From NCBI GenBank assembly GCA_937125135.1, contig CAKZLD010000122.1, forward strand, positions 1 to 33,070: a stretch of DNA of 33,070 nucleotides, written 5' to 3'. Source of the DNA: an uncultured Ignavibacterium sp. GTDB taxonomy: Bacteria > Bacteroidota > Ignavibacteria > Ignavibacteriales > Ignavibacteriaceae. The translations under genes and the position numbers were made by a program. Below, piece by piece: positions 7,715 through 16,572 of the stretch (within the stretch, counting starts at the first letter, position 1; the number at the start of each line of letters is the position of its first letter). Under the pieces are notes generated by a model. That model did no database searches. It was given only the letters and a program-made list of their open reading frames with translations, and had not been told where the DNA came from.

Positions 7715-9136
7715 TTAAAATACATCTTCTTCTTGTATTTGGGTATATTCTGCAATTTGACGAGCGTGAGCAAGATTTTCAAATCTTGCATACTCTTTGA
7801 TAAAAGCTAATCTGACTTTACCAGTTGGTCCGTTTCTTTGTTTACCAATAATTACTTCAGCAATTCCCTCTGTAGGATTATTATCTTCATCAGTCTGAAG
7901 ACCATATACTTCGGGACGATTTAAGAAAATAACAACATCAGCATCTTGCTCGATTGAGCCAGATTCTCTCAAATCTGATAACATTGGTCTTTTATCAGAC
8001 CTTGATTCAACTGCTCTATTCAATTGTGCAAGTGCAATAACCGGAATGTTTAATTCTTTAGCGAGAGATTTCAATGAACGAGATATATGTGAGATTTCTT
8101 TTTCTCTGTTTTCAGCTTTGGGAGGTCCCTGCATCAACTGAAGATAATCAATAATAATCATTCCAATTTTTTTCTCTGCTTTTAATCTTCTTGCTTTCGC
8201 TCTGATTTCTAATACAGTTTGAGCAGGCGAGTCATCTACATAAATAGGAGCTTTAATTAGCTTGTGAGCATTTTTACTAAGTTTGGCTCCATCTTCGTGC
8301 GGAAGTTTTCCTGTTCTTACTAGATGCGCATTCAGCCTTCCTTCAGCACAAAGTAATCGGATAATTAACTGCATAGTTGACATCTCCAAACTGAAAATAC
8401 CAACAGGGATGTTATGTTCAATCGCTGCATTTCTCGTAACAGAAAGTGCAAAAGCAGTTTTCCCCATCGAAGGACGAGCTGCAACTATAATCAAGTCTGA
8501 CCTTTGGAATCCACCGAGCAATTGATCGAGTTCATAAAAGCCAGATGGAACTGCAAAAGTATGATAACTCTGAGAGTGAATTGCTTCGATATATTCCAAA
8601 GCATTTTTTACAGCTATATCCATTCCCTGATAATTTCTTTTGATTTGCATTTCAGAGATCTCAAATATCCTTCTTTCTGCTTCATCAAGAATATCGAAAG
8701 CATCTTTTGTCCCCTCATAAGCATCTTTTTCGATCAGATGAGCATTAGTTATCAATGAACGAAGGATTTGTTTCTCAGCTACAATTTTTGAATGAAATTC
8801 TATCATTGCAGGAGAAGAGACATTTTGAGCAAGTTGACTTAAATATGCTGCTCCACCAACTTTATCTATTAGACTTCTCTTTTTCAACTCCTCGTAAACT
8901 GAAACTGTATCAACAGGCTCATTCGATTCAAATAAAGAAATCATCGCTTCAAAAATCATCTGATGAGCAGGTACATAAAAACTATCTACATTTAAGATAT
9001 TCAATACTTTAGCTATTGCTTCCTTATCAATTAACATTGCTCCTAATACAGCAGCTTCAACATCAGGGGATGATGGAGGAACATTCGTTGCGGGAGATAT
9101 TTTTTCGGACATTCTTTTTTTAACCGTCTTAGCCAT
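7715..9136 (-). CDS. dnaB: Replicative DNA helicase DnaB
   Basis: The hexameric 5'-3' helicase of the replication fork. The 473 residues comprise an N-terminal primase-interacting domain (VPPSSPDVEAAVLGAMLID onward) and a RecA-like C-terminal domain. The Walker A is ARPSMGKTAFAL (about residues 220-231), the Walker B-like segment is IIIDYLQLM, and the later motif is LSDLRESGSIEQDADVV. The length is normal and no intein interrupts the Walker A or later motifs, although intein insertion at those sites is common in DnaB. It is preceded by a uracil-DNA glycosylase gene with a 15-nt gap, suggesting co-transcription of replication and repair functions. Identity is near certain. Confidence 0.97.
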   Translation of the reverse strand: MAKTVKKRMSEKISPATNVPPSSPDVEAAVLGAMLIDKEAIAKVLNILNVDSFYVPAHQMIFEAMISLFESNEPVDTVSVYEELKKRSLIDKVGGAAYLSQLAQNVSSPAMIEFHSKIVAEKQILRSLITNAHLIEKDAYEGTKDAFDILDEAERRIFEISEMQIKRNYQGMDIAVKNALEYIEAIHSQSYHTFAVPSGFYELDQLLGGFQRSDLIIVAARPSMGKTAFALSVTRNAAIEHNIPVGIFSLEMSTMQLIIRLLCAEGRLNAHLVRTGKLPHEDGAKLSKNAHKLIKAPIYVDDSPAQTVLEIRAKARRLKAEKKIGMIIIDYLQLMQGPPKAENREKEISHISRSLKSLAKELNIPVIALAQLNRAVESRSDKRPMLSDLRESGSIEQDADVVIFLNRPEVYGLQTDEDNNPTEGIAEVIIGKQRNGPTGKVRLAFIKEYARFENLAHARQIAEYTQIQEEDVF

Positions 9137-9151
9137 CTTTCTTTGAGATAA

Positions 9152-9925
9152 TTAATTTGAATTACTTTTTATTTCGTCATATAATTTTCTGAATTCCTGC
9201 ACATCTTTCCAACAATCTCTCTTCCACCCTGGATTTCGCAGCAAAGCAGCAGGATGAAATGTAACCATTACTTTTATTGAATTATTAAAATTAAAAATCT
9301 TCCCTCTCAAAGATGTCAAAGAATCCTTTTTGCCTAATAATCCTTTTGCAGCAGTCAAGCCCAAACAAAGAATCAGTTTCGGTTGAATAAGTTCAATTTG
9401 CTTCTTCAAATATGGCAAACAAGTATTCATTTCATCCTGAAAAGGAGTTCTGTTATTTGGTGGTCTGCATTTAACAATGTTAGCAATATAAACTTCATCT
9501 CTTGAAAATTTAATTGCTTTTAAAATATCAGTTAAAAGCATTCCGGCTCTGCCGACAAATGGTAAGCCTTGTATATCTTCCTCAGCACCCGGACCTTCAC
9601 CAATTATCATTACATCGGAGTTTGGATTACCAGAACCAAAAACAAAATTCGTTCTGTTTTTATGCAACTCACATTTCGTACAAGTGTTAATTTTTGAATA
9701 CAAATCGTTCAAATCTTTTGCATTTGACCAGAGATCGTCTTCAGCTTCGAATAGAAAACTCTCATTTGAATCGGAAACTTTCAAAGGCTGATTTTCTAAA
9801 ACATAATTTTTACTTGAAAATGATGAAATTAGTTCTTCTTTTGAAATAAATAAATCATTTCCGAAAATCTCCATCTGTTCTATTAAAGTATTCAAAGGAT
9901 TTTGATTTTTGTTATAAAAAGTCAT
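9152..9925 (-). CDS. Family 4 uracil-DNA glycosylase
   Basis: It removes uracil from DNA in base-excision repair. The core shows CTKCELHKNR (Fe-S cysteines), motif A GEGPGAEEDIQGLPFVGRAG, the IVKCRPPNNR segment with another cluster cysteine, and motif VTFHPAALLRNP carrying the catalytic-region His. This is the [4Fe-4S] family 4 pattern. About 85 residues precede the core and look unstructured and poorly conserved; such N-terminal extensions are common in family 4 proteins of this group. The gene starts directly after the rpoZ terminator, so it needs read-through or its own promoter, which I could not locate. Family assignment is strong. Confidence 0.93.
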   Translation of the reverse strand: MTFYNKNQNPLNTLIEQMEIFGNDLFISKEELISSFSSKNYVLENQPLKVSDSNESFLFEAEDDLWSNAKDLNDLYSKINTCTKCELHKNRTNFVFGSGNPNSDVMIIGEGPGAEEDIQGLPFVGRAGMLLTDILKAIKFSRDEVYIANIVKCRPPNNRTPFQDEMNTCLPYLKKQIELIQPKLILCLGLTAAKGLLGKKDSLTSLRGKIFNFNNSIKVMVTFHPAALLRNPGWKRDCWKDVQEFRKLYDEIKSNSN

Positions 9926-9941
9926 AACATCTTTTATAAAA

Positions 9942-9972
9942 TAAAAAATGCGGAGAGATTATAATCCTCCGC
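9942..9972 (-). terminator. Terminator after rpoZ
   Basis: On the minus strand GCGGAG (9972-9967) pairs with CTCCGC (9955-9950), and a GATTATAATC self-complementary loop extends the stem. The run ATTTTTTATTTT follows. It ends the yicC-gmk-rpoZ unit ahead of the uracil-DNA glycosylase gene. Confidence 0.8.
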
Positions 9973-9993
9973 CTGAAAGTTATTAAAACGAAT

Positions 9994-10287
9994 TTATTTT
10001 GTTTTATATCGAAATTGTATTTTATTTTCCAATAACTCTTCGAGAGCTTGTAGATGAGGCTTTTCTCTTTTCTCAAATTCAAGAGCCATTTTTAATTGAT
10101 CCAGATTTGTTACATCTTCAGAATCATCATCCATTCCTGATTGTGGAATAGTTTCTAATAAAGCTTTGAATTCTATTTTGTTATCATCATTGATTGCTCT
10201 AGCTCTTTTTGCAGCAACAATTATAGCCTCATAGACATTAGCAGCACGGCTTTCTATGGCTTTCAAATCAACCGGATTTATATTCAT
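9994..10287 (-). CDS. rpoZ: RNA polymerase omega subunit
   Basis: A 97-residue protein with the RpoZ motif AANVYEAIIVAAKRARAIN (residues 15-33), which holds the conserved contacts to the RNA polymerase beta' subunit. A C-terminal acidic/charged helix is typical of Bacteroidetes omega. It helps assemble and stabilise RNA polymerase. A good AAGGAG ribosome-binding site lies upstream. It starts 4 nt after the gmk stop, and the order yicC-gmk-rpoZ is conserved in many bacteria, which strengthens the call. A terminator follows. Confidence 0.93.
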   Translation of the reverse strand: MNINPVDLKAIESRAANVYEAIIVAAKRARAINDDNKIEFKALLETIPQSGMDDDSEDVTNLDQLKMALEFEKREKPHLQALEELLENKIQFRYKTK

Positions 10288-10291
10288 TTCA

Positions 10292-10876
10292 TTACTCCTT
10301 GTTTAATAGTTTTTTTATTAGATTTTTTACTTCGTTAGTAACTTGATTTAGTTCATTGTTCACAAAAACAAAATCAAATTGATTCTTATAACTCAATTCC
10401 ATCTCAGCTCTTTCTATTCGCTTTTTCAAATCCTCTTCTGACTCTGTTTTTCTGGATTTAAGTCTTTTAACAAGTTCATCAAAAGACGGCACATCAATAA
10501 AAATTGTGATCGAGTCAGGATAAAGTTTTTTAACGCTCAAAGCACCTTTAACATCCAATTCCAATAAAATAGATTTATTGTTTTGTAAAGTTTTATTTAC
10601 CAATTCCTTTGGAGTACCGTAATAATAATCATAAAATCTTTCCCATTCAATAAATTCCTCCTTATCTATTTTTTCTAAAAATTCTTTCTCAGTTATAAAA
10701 AAATAATCAACACCTTCTATCTCATTTTTTCTTTTTGGGCGAGTTGTAGCAGATACTGAAAAAACAATTTCGGGAAATTTTTTCAGAATCTCTTTTACTA
10801 TTGATGTCTTTCCCCCGCCACTGGGAGATGAGATTACAATTACTTTTGAAGTTTTCTTTTCAGTATTACTCAACAT
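10292..10876 (-). CDS. gmk: Guanylate kinase
   Basis: It phosphorylates GMP to GDP with ATP. The P-loop is SSPSGGGKTS, followed by SVSATTRPKRKNEIEGVDYFF (GMP-binding), FIEW and the lid region KRIERAEMELSY. I choose the ATG at 10874-10876, which gives 194 residues beginning MLSNTEKK and an 11-nt overlap with the yicC stop. An upstream in-frame TTG at 10942 would add 22 charged residues inside yicC and is not typical of the family. No strong ribosome-binding site is seen, so translational coupling to yicC is likely. Identity is sure; the start is likely. Confidence 0.95.
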   Translation of the reverse strand: MLSNTEKKTSKVIVISSPSGGGKTSIVKEILKKFPEIVFSVSATTRPKRKNEIEGVDYFFITEKEFLEKIDKEEFIEWERFYDYYYGTPKELVNKTLQNNKSILLELDVKGALSVKKLYPDSITIFIDVPSFDELVKRLKSRKTESEEDLKKRIERAEMELSYKNQFDFVFVNNELNQVTNEVKNLIKKLLNKE

Positions 10877-11750
10877 TTTGAATTTGTTCTCTGATTCTTT
10901 CAATTTCCTCTTTAATCTCAATTGCTTTATGTGTAATCTCAAGCGATAAAGATTTTGCAGAGATTGTATTTGCTTCTCTATTCAATTCCTGACAAAGAAA
11001 GTTCAGTTTTCTACCGGGTTCATTTTCTTTTTTCATAATTTCAAGAAAATATTTCAAGTGACTTTTTAATCTGACACATTCCTCTGAGATATCGGACTTT
11101 TCTGCCAATAAAGCAAGTTCGAGTTTTAATCTGTCATCATATAATTCTGATGAATTCTCATTCAATAGTTGAAGAACTTTCGTTTTATAATTTTCAAAAT
11201 GTTCATTTACACTTTGCGATGTAAACGATTCAATTTCCTGAACTTTTGCTTCAATTTTTTTTATGCGTTTAGTTAAATCTTTTTCTAATTCAGCTCCTTC
11301 ATTCCTTTTCATTTTAATTAACTCATCCAAAGCAGTATTGATCGCAATTTTAAGCTGTTCAAATTCTTCTTCAGGTAACTCTTCGCCAAAAGAAGAAAAA
11401 ATATCTTTGTTTGCAAGAATATGCTCGAGTTTTATTTTTTCTTTCAGCTTGGCTTGTTTTTTTATTTCTTTAATTAATGACAAATATGTTTTTAATTTGT
11501 TATTATCGAAAGAAACTATTTCGCTATTTCCATTACCGTTCTTTTTATTATTAATGATTAAGGTAATTTTGCCTCTGTTGAATTTTGATTTAATAAGTTC
11601 TCTAAGTTCATATTCTTTATTTGAAATTGATGAAGGAACTTTAATCAAAATATCCTGATATCTGCTGTTAATACTTTTAATCTCAATTTCGAAGACAGAA
11701 TTATTGCAAATTGCAGTTGCTCTACCAAAACCTGTCATACTTACTAACAT
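10866..11750 (-). CDS. yicC: YicC/YloC family endoribonuclease
   Basis: A 294-residue protein opening with MTGFGRA at residues 5-11, the universal YicC start. The N-terminal domain contains SINSRYQDILIKVP, and the C-terminal DUF1732-type domain has EKSDISEECVRLKSHL and GRKLNFLCQELNREANTI. YicC proteins are endoribonucleases implicated in small-RNA turnover in E. coli and related systems; the target here is unknown. It heads the yicC-gmk-rpoZ unit, with a near-consensus promoter just upstream (11773-11803) and a GAGG ribosome-binding site. Identity is near certain. Confidence 0.95.
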   Translation of the reverse strand: MLVSMTGFGRATAICNNSVFEIEIKSINSRYQDILIKVPSSISNKEYELRELIKSKFNRGKITLIINNKKNGNGNSEIVSFDNNKLKTYLSLIKEIKKQAKLKEKIKLEHILANKDIFSSFGEELPEEEFEQLKIAINTALDELIKMKRNEGAELEKDLTKRIKKIEAKVQEIESFTSQSVNEHFENYKTKVLQLLNENSSELYDDRLKLELALLAEKSDISEECVRLKSHLKYFLEIMKKENEPGRKLNFLCQELNREANTISAKSLSLEITHKAIEIKEEIERIREQIQNVE

Positions 11751-11772
11751 AAAAAATCCTCAAATGAAGTTG

Positions 11773-11803
11773 CAAAAATAAATATCATATATCTGTAAGC
11801 CAA
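11773..11803 (-). promoter_or_regulatory. Promoter of yicC-gmk-rpoZ
   Basis: On the minus strand TTG (11803-11801), a 20-nt spacer and TATTTTTG (11780-11773) match the Bacteroidetes-type consensus. It fits entirely in the 56-nt gap after the Omp85 gene, so the operon can be transcribed independently of it. Confidence 0.7.
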
Positions 11804-11806
11804 CAT

Positions 11807-13879
11807 TTAGAAAGCCTCTCCAATACCGAAATGGAATTCTAAATTACTAAAAAATTTCTTTGTGAAAATGAAAGACTTATCATCGGGATTGTATAATTTA
11901 AATCCGAAATCTATTCTGAACGGAGCTATCGGAGAATAATAACGCAGACCCAATCCAGTAGCAGTTGCAAACTGATTAAAAGCAATTTTCTTGTAACCAT
12001 TCCATACATTACCATAATCAAGAAATACAGCAAAGCCAAAATCTTCTGAAAACTTTCTTCTAAATTCAAGCGAACCTTCGATTAAGAAAGTTCCACCGCG
12101 CGGAGTATTGTCTCCACGATTAGTGATTCCAAAATATTGAACTTCGTCTTTTGGCAACAATTCTCTTGATCTCCATCCTCTTACTGAATTACTCCCGCCA
12201 CTAAAAAAAGTTTTGTTCGGTGGAATTAAATCATAATAGCCCTTTATTGACTGAATATATCCCACTTTAAATTTCCATCCGAGTGCACCGTTTTGATCTC
12301 TTGAAACCGGGAAGAATTGAGAAAAAGAAGTTTGAATTTTCCAGAACCAGCCTGTCAGACTTAATTCTTCTGATGAGTCTGATTGAGAGATTCTCACATC
12401 AGTTTTTGCCTGAAATACTTCCGGATAAAAATACAAATTATACCCAGATATAGGGAAAAAAAGATTATTAGTTTTATAAGAGCCTAATTCTACACCTAAA
12501 GCCGGAGTAAGACTTTTTGCATTAATTGAAATTTCAAGTGATGAAAAATTTAAATCAAATTCCGTCAGCTCTAATGAAAACTGCGGTTTTAATAAGGTTA
12601 TAAAAGTGTACTCTGGCATTTCAAAATCAAAACTTTGACTTGCTCCGATGAGTCTTTCTGAATCAGTTTTAAATTTAGATGAACGATAATATGCTTTAGT
12701 GGCAGTTAAAATTGGTCTTCCGAATAAATAAGGTTGTTCAATACCTAATTCTAAATCTATAACTCCCTGATAAGTTGAATCTCTACCAGCTTGGGATTTA
12801 AATAAATTTCTGAAATCGAATTTTAGAATATCAATCAGTCTGAACGAAGTTGATAGATTAAATTTTCTTGCATTACCTAGAAAATTTTTTCTTACAAGAT
12901 TAATTCCAAGACCTGTGTTAAATGAATTAAAATCATTATCTACTTTAACTTCGGGTGAAATTTCATTCAGCGTTCCGACTTGAGCAACAATTTCAATCGG
13001 GACAAAATTATTTTGTGTATCCTTAATAACCGGATTAACTGAAATAGAATTGAAAAGTCCTGTGCGCAATAATCTTATTTCACTCCTCTCTAATCTTGAC
13101 TGATCATAATTTTCACCGGATTTAAGTGCAACAATATCTTTTATTAAATCGTTACTAATATCTGAAGAACCTGCTCCGGTTTTAATGATTTCTATTCCAT
13201 CTACAAGGTATTTATTTCCTGTATTAAAATAGATTTTCACATCCGCTCTGAATAAAGATGTATCCTTTATTACAACTGCACTATCATATTGAGCAAAAAG
13301 ATATCCGTTGTTTGTTAGATATCTTAAAACATCGCTGATGCTTTTTTCAATTTCTTTTTGCTTGAATGATCTTCCTTCTGAAATATTTAAAAATCTGCTT
13401 AGAAAAGATTGTTTTTCATCCTCTTGTAAAGATTCGATTCCGTAAATGTTCAGTTTTCCAAAAGTAGAAGGATTTCCTTCTTCTATAATATAAATCAACA
13501 CTGCTTTTTTATTTACTGAATCTAATTCAACAGCATTGCTTACTGTCGCAAGGAAAAAACCATTTGTTAAATAAAAATCTGTTAATGCTTTTATATCAAT
13601 TGGAATATTAAGTGAATCGAAATATTTCTTTTCACTTCCTAATGGAGTAAAAGACTTCAAAAATTTCCAGAACCACCATGGAGTTTTTTTGCTTTCTAAT
13701 TGAGCTGTTAATTCTGAAGCTGAGAACGATTTATTACCCTGAAATCTTATATCAATCAGTTCATATCTGAAATGATCTTGAGCTTCAACTTCTATAAAAG
13801 GCAAAAGGAAAAACAGCATTATCGCAGTTGTAAAAACTCTTCTATGAATCAGGGATTTAATCGAGTTTAATTTCTTCAT
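11807..13879 (-). CDS. TamA/BamA-like Omp85 outer-membrane protein
   Basis: A 690-residue Omp85 protein with a signal peptide (TTAIMLFFLLPFIEVEAQ). About three POTRA domains follow (roughly residues 38-300, with YELIDIRFQGNKSF, FGKLNIYGI and YLVDGIEIIK as their first strands). The C-terminal barrel carries the family motif SNSVRGWRSREL (VRGW) and ends in Phe. Three POTRA domains suggest a TamA-like translocation/assembly module rather than the five-POTRA BamA. I choose the ATG at 13877-13879; the TTG just upstream adds only one residue. The start overlaps the preceding lipoprotein gene by 23 nt. A TamB partner is not in the window. Family certain, TamA versus other Omp85 likely. Confidence 0.88.
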   Translation of the reverse strand: MKKLNSIKSLIHRRVFTTAIMLFFLLPFIEVEAQDHFRYELIDIRFQGNKSFSASELTAQLESKKTPWWFWKFLKSFTPLGSEKKYFDSLNIPIDIKALTDFYLTNGFFLATVSNAVELDSVNKKAVLIYIIEEGNPSTFGKLNIYGIESLQEDEKQSFLSRFLNISEGRSFKQKEIEKSISDVLRYLTNNGYLFAQYDSAVVIKDTSLFRADVKIYFNTGNKYLVDGIEIIKTGAGSSDISNDLIKDIVALKSGENYDQSRLERSEIRLLRTGLFNSISVNPVIKDTQNNFVPIEIVAQVGTLNEISPEVKVDNDFNSFNTGLGINLVRKNFLGNARKFNLSTSFRLIDILKFDFRNLFKSQAGRDSTYQGVIDLELGIEQPYLFGRPILTATKAYYRSSKFKTDSERLIGASQSFDFEMPEYTFITLLKPQFSLELTEFDLNFSSLEISINAKSLTPALGVELGSYKTNNLFFPISGYNLYFYPEVFQAKTDVRISQSDSSEELSLTGWFWKIQTSFSQFFPVSRDQNGALGWKFKVGYIQSIKGYYDLIPPNKTFFSGGSNSVRGWRSRELLPKDEVQYFGITNRGDNTPRGGTFLIEGSLEFRRKFSEDFGFAVFLDYGNVWNGYKKIAFNQFATATGLGLRYYSPIAPFRIDFGFKLYNPDDKSFIFTKKFFSNLEFHFGIGEAF

Positions 13880-14468
13880 CAACTATTTTCAGACTTGGAT
13901 AATCTTTTTTGAAATTCGAGATAATAAAATTTCTAATCATTAAATCTTCTGTGTTTTCGGATATAAATAAGGAAGCTGGATAATCAATATCGTTAACAAA
14001 ATGAGCATAGTAAACTTGTTTTTCATTCAAGTCAATGATATATGAGTAAATTTCTCCCCCACCGGTTCCCATAAAAAAGTTCAGAGAGTTATAATAGATT
14101 AGTTCAAATGGTTTATTCGAAATTTTTATTTTATCAAGCATACTCTCTTTTAAGGAGCCGGGTAAAATCTCAGTCTCATACTTACATTTAATTTTTTTAT
14201 TTGATTGCACGATATGATAAAATTTAATTCCCCAGTTGATGGTATCCATTTTCTCTGCACAGGCAATCACAGAAAGATTATTATCATCAAAGTTTCCGAC
14301 AAACACTCTGCTAATATCCGCATCAAAATGATTTTTAACTATTTCAAGTACTTGATTCTTATCTTCCATATTCAATTCGGGTATTGGTTTATCTTTTTTC
14401 CCTGAACAGCTGATAATAAAAACTGCTAAGACAATTAATGAATTACTTATTATTTTATTTGATAACAA
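13857..14468 (-). CDS. Putative lipoprotein of unknown function
   Basis: A 203-residue protein with a lipoprotein signal: a hydrophobic stretch (SLIVLAVFIIS) followed by the lipobox cysteine in FIISCSGKK near residue 21. The mature part has no motif I recognise; GTGGGEIYSYIIDL is the most distinctive segment and looks beta-rich. The start is a TTG, supported by AAAGGAAC about 9 nt upstream, and no ATG precedes the lipobox. It overlaps the upstream L,D-transpeptidase-like gene by 14 nt and the downstream Omp85 gene by 23 nt, so the three proteins are probably made together and may work together at the outer membrane. Function unknown. Confidence 0.75.
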   Translation of the reverse strand: MLSNKIISNSLIVLAVFIISCSGKKDKPIPELNMEDKNQVLEIVKNHFDADISRVFVGNFDDNNLSVIACAEKMDTINWGIKFYHIVQSNKKIKCKYETEILPGSLKESMLDKIKISNKPFELIYYNSLNFFMGTGGGEIYSYIIDLNEKQVYYAHFVNDIDYPASLFISENTEDLMIRNFIISNFKKDYPSLKIVDEEIKLD

Positions 14469-15135
14469 CTTTAGTTCCTTTGCTTATTACTGAATAAATT
14501 TCATTAATGTGTTCATCACTCAGAGCAATTGAACCATCTGTCCAGTTAAAGACAAATGGCAAATTACTTAAAAAGAAATTGAATCTTCCTATACCGTGTA
14601 TTCCAATATTACCACCAAGATTAGATTTATCTGTCGGACAATCTCCGACTGTCAAATCATTCATAATTGAATCAAATTCTCTTTGATTTATTAGTCCATT
14701 TCTTAGAGCATCAACAGCATCGGATTCGTTTGGATAATTCAACTTAAAAAATTTATTATACTTATGATTTGTATCTATTTCACAGATATAATAAACTCCA
14801 ACAGGTGTGGCTCCATCTTCTTTGAATTTCTTTTTATTAATCAGATTTCTTCCAAAGCTTGCTCTATATTTTTTTACTAATGTTGTATCTGAATATAGAT
14901 AAAGTGAGAATAATTTTCTATCAATAATAATATTAAAATTATCGGAATTTTTTTTTCCTGAATTGATTAGAAGTACTTTAAGAGGAACATCTCTGAGATT
15001 TAATATCATCCCATAAAGAATGACACAAAAAAGAAAAAAGGTAATTGTTACAATTGTAAAAAGAAAGTTCTTAAACAGATTAAAATTTTCAGGTAAGTTA
15101 CTTTTTTCGGTAAATGTATCAGTATCCTTTTCCAT
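14455..15135 (-). CDS. L,D-transpeptidase-like protein with Ser for catalytic Cys
   Basis: A 226-residue protein with one N-terminal transmembrane helix (about residues 22-46) and a YkuD-type domain. The domain shows GATPVGVYYI, then IGIHGIGRFN with His180 and NWTDGSIALSDEHINEIY. In active L,D-transpeptidases the last motif holds the nucleophile as G-C. Here the codon at 14530-14532 is TCA, giving Ser202. The protein may be a non-catalytic peptidoglycan-binding relative or use another chemistry; a sequencing error would need more than one base change. It is first in an overlapping trio with a lipoprotein and a TamA-like barrel. No Shine-Dalgarno sequence or TAnnTTTG box is evident. Fold likely, activity doubtful. 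Confidence 0.8.
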   Translation of the reverse strand: MEKDTDTFTEKSNLPENFNLFKNFLFTIVTITFFLFCVILYGMILNLRDVPLKVLLINSGKKNSDNFNIIIDRKLFSLYLYSDTTLVKKYRASFGRNLINKKKFKEDGATPVGVYYICEIDTNHKYNKFFKLNYPNESDAVDALRNGLINQREFDSIMNDLTVGDCPTDKSNLGGNIGIHGIGRFNFFLSNLPFVFNWTDGSIALSDEHINEIYSVISKGTKVVIK

Positions 15136-15175
15136 ATAAAATCGTTAAATATCAATAGAGAATCTTCTTAATCAA

Positions 15176-15206
15176 CAAAAAAACCCAACTCGTTATTTGA
15201 GTTGGG
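15176..15206 (-). terminator. Terminator after frr
   Basis: On the minus strand CCCAACTC (15206-15199) and GAGTTGGG (15191-15184) form an 8-bp stem with a 7-nt loop, followed by TTTTTTTG. It separates pyrH-frr from the envelope trio downstream. Confidence 0.92.
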
Positions 15207-15229
15207 TAGAAATAATTGGTTGAAACAAC

Positions 15230-15784
15230 TCAAACTTCCATTATTTCAGTTTCTTTGTGCTTGAGGATATCATCAATTAATTTTATATGCTGATCGGTCA
15301 GTTTTTGAACTTCGTTTTCTGCAACCTTGAGGTCATCTTCAGACATTTTCTTTTCTTTTTGTTCTCTTTTGAGATGCTCATTTACATCTCTTCTAACATT
15401 TCTAATTGCAATTTTAGAATCTTCACCGAATTTTTTCACAAGTTTTACAAAATCTCTTCTTCGTTCTTCTGTTAATGGAGGAACTGGAATTTTAATATTT
15501 GTTCCGTCCGAAATTGGATTAAATCCTATATTCGCTTCTAAAATTGCTTTTTCAATAATAGGTACTAAACTTTTATCCCATGGCGTAATTGATAAAGTAT
15601 GTGCATCCAAGACAGAAACATTTCCAACTTGATTTAATGGCGAAACCGAACCATAATATTCTACTTTTATTCCATCGAGCAGAGCAGTGGTTGCTTTACC
15701 TGTACGAACTTTGGCGAGCTCACTTCTGAGAGCTTCTATTGTTTTATCCATTCTATTTTTAGCATCTTTGATTAACGGGTGCAT
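15230..15784 (-). CDS. frr: Ribosome recycling factor
   Basis: A 184-residue protein that, with EF-G, splits post-termination ribosomes. The three-helix-bundle domain shows AKNRMDKTIEALRSELAKVRTGKA at the start, and RRDVNEHLKREQKEKKMSEDD near residue 130. The central domain holds VEYYGSVSPLNQVGNVSV and SLVPIIEKAI. The length is normal. TCTGGAG lies upstream of the ATG, and it starts 18 nt after the pyrH stop, the usual pyrH-frr arrangement. It is followed by a strong terminator. Identity is certain. Confidence 0.98.
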   Translation of the reverse strand: MHPLIKDAKNRMDKTIEALRSELAKVRTGKATTALLDGIKVEYYGSVSPLNQVGNVSVLDAHTLSITPWDKSLVPIIEKAILEANIGFNPISDGTNIKIPVPPLTEERRRDFVKLVKKFGEDSKIAIRNVRRDVNEHLKREQKEKKMSEDDLKVAENEVQKLTDQHIKLIDDILKHKETEIMEV

Positions 15785-15802
15785 ATAAACTCCAGAAATA
15801 AT

Positions 15803-16543
15803 TTAGCTTTTGAAAAGACTAGTTTTCTCATTGTTTATGATAGTTCCAATACTTTCACCAGTAACTAATCTCAAAAGATTGTCTGGAATATCCATATTAA
15901 AAACCATCATTGGTAAATTATTTTCCTGACAAAGACTAACAGCAGTCAGATCCATAACTTTTAAATTATTCTTCAGGATATCCAGATAAGAAATATTCTC
16001 GAACATTATTGCTTTGGGATTTTTTTCAGGATCGGAATCATAAACACCATTAACACGAGTGCCTTTAAGAATAACATCAGCATTTATTTCTACAGCACGA
16101 AGTGAAGCAGCGGTATCAGTAGAAAAATATGGATGTCCTGTTCCAGCTCCAAAAATAACTACTCTACCTTTTTCTAAATGTCTTATGGCTCTTCTTCTAA
16201 TGTATGGTTCAGCTATTTCTTCCATTTTCAATGCGCTCATTAATCTGGTAAAGATTCCTTTTTTTTCCAAAGCATTTTGAAGAGCAAGCGAGTTAATCAT
16301 TGTAGCAAGCATTCCCATTTGGTCTCCGGTTGCTCTGTCAATTCCTTGTGAAGAAGCACTCAAACCTCTATAGATATTTCCACCACCAATTACAATTCCA
16401 AGCTGAACTCCAATAGAATGAACTTTCCGAATTTCTTCAGCAAAAAAATCGAGGACTTCAGAAGATATTCCGAATCCTTTTTCCCCCATAAGCGATTCAC
16501 CGCTTAATTTTAACAGTACTCTCTTAAATCTTAATTTCTCCAC
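15803..16543 (-). CDS. pyrH: Uridylate kinase (UMP kinase)
   Basis: It converts UMP to UDP; bacterial PyrH is a hexamer of the amino-acid-kinase fold. Motifs are [44 protein letters not shown] and [18 protein letters not shown] prefer a GTG start at 16541-16543. It gives the short lead-in usual for PyrH, and the in-frame TTG at 16565-16567 lies inside a TAnnTTTG box (16565-16572) beside the tsf terminator. Using the TTG would add eight residues. Neither start has a strong ribosome-binding site. It is followed at 18 nt by frr. Identity is certain, the start uncertain. Confidence 0.95.
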   Translation of the reverse strand: MEKLRFKRVLLKLSGESLMGEKGFGISSEVLDFFAEEIRKVHSIGVQLGIVIGGGNIYRGLSASSQGIDRATGDQMGMLATMINSLALQNALEKKGIFTRLMSALKMEEIAEPYIRRRAIRHLEKGRVVIFGAGTGHPYFSTDTAASLRAVEINADVILKGTRVNGVYDSDPEKNPKAIMFENISYLDILKNNLKVMDLTAVSLCQENNLPMMVFNMDIPDNLLRLVTGESIGTIINNEKTSLFKS

Positions 16544-16564
16544 ATCACTTATATTTTTTATTAG

Positions 16565-16572
16565 CAAATATA
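16565..16572 (-). promoter_or_regulatory. Possible pyrH promoter -7 box next to tsf terminator
   Basis: TATATTTG on the minus strand matches TAnnTTTG and begins in the T-run of the tsf terminator. No -33 TTTG is present, since that space is the terminator stem. It would let pyrH-frr start afresh after termination. Tentative. Confidence 0.35.

Noticed and set aside
7715-9136. Intein in dnaB
   Set aside because: The helicase motifs are contiguous and the 473-residue length is normal.
10877-10942. N-terminal extension of guanylate kinase from an in-frame TTG
   Set aside because: It would sit inside yicC, adds a Lys-rich segment not typical of Gmk, and the ATG at 10876 gives a normal-length protein.
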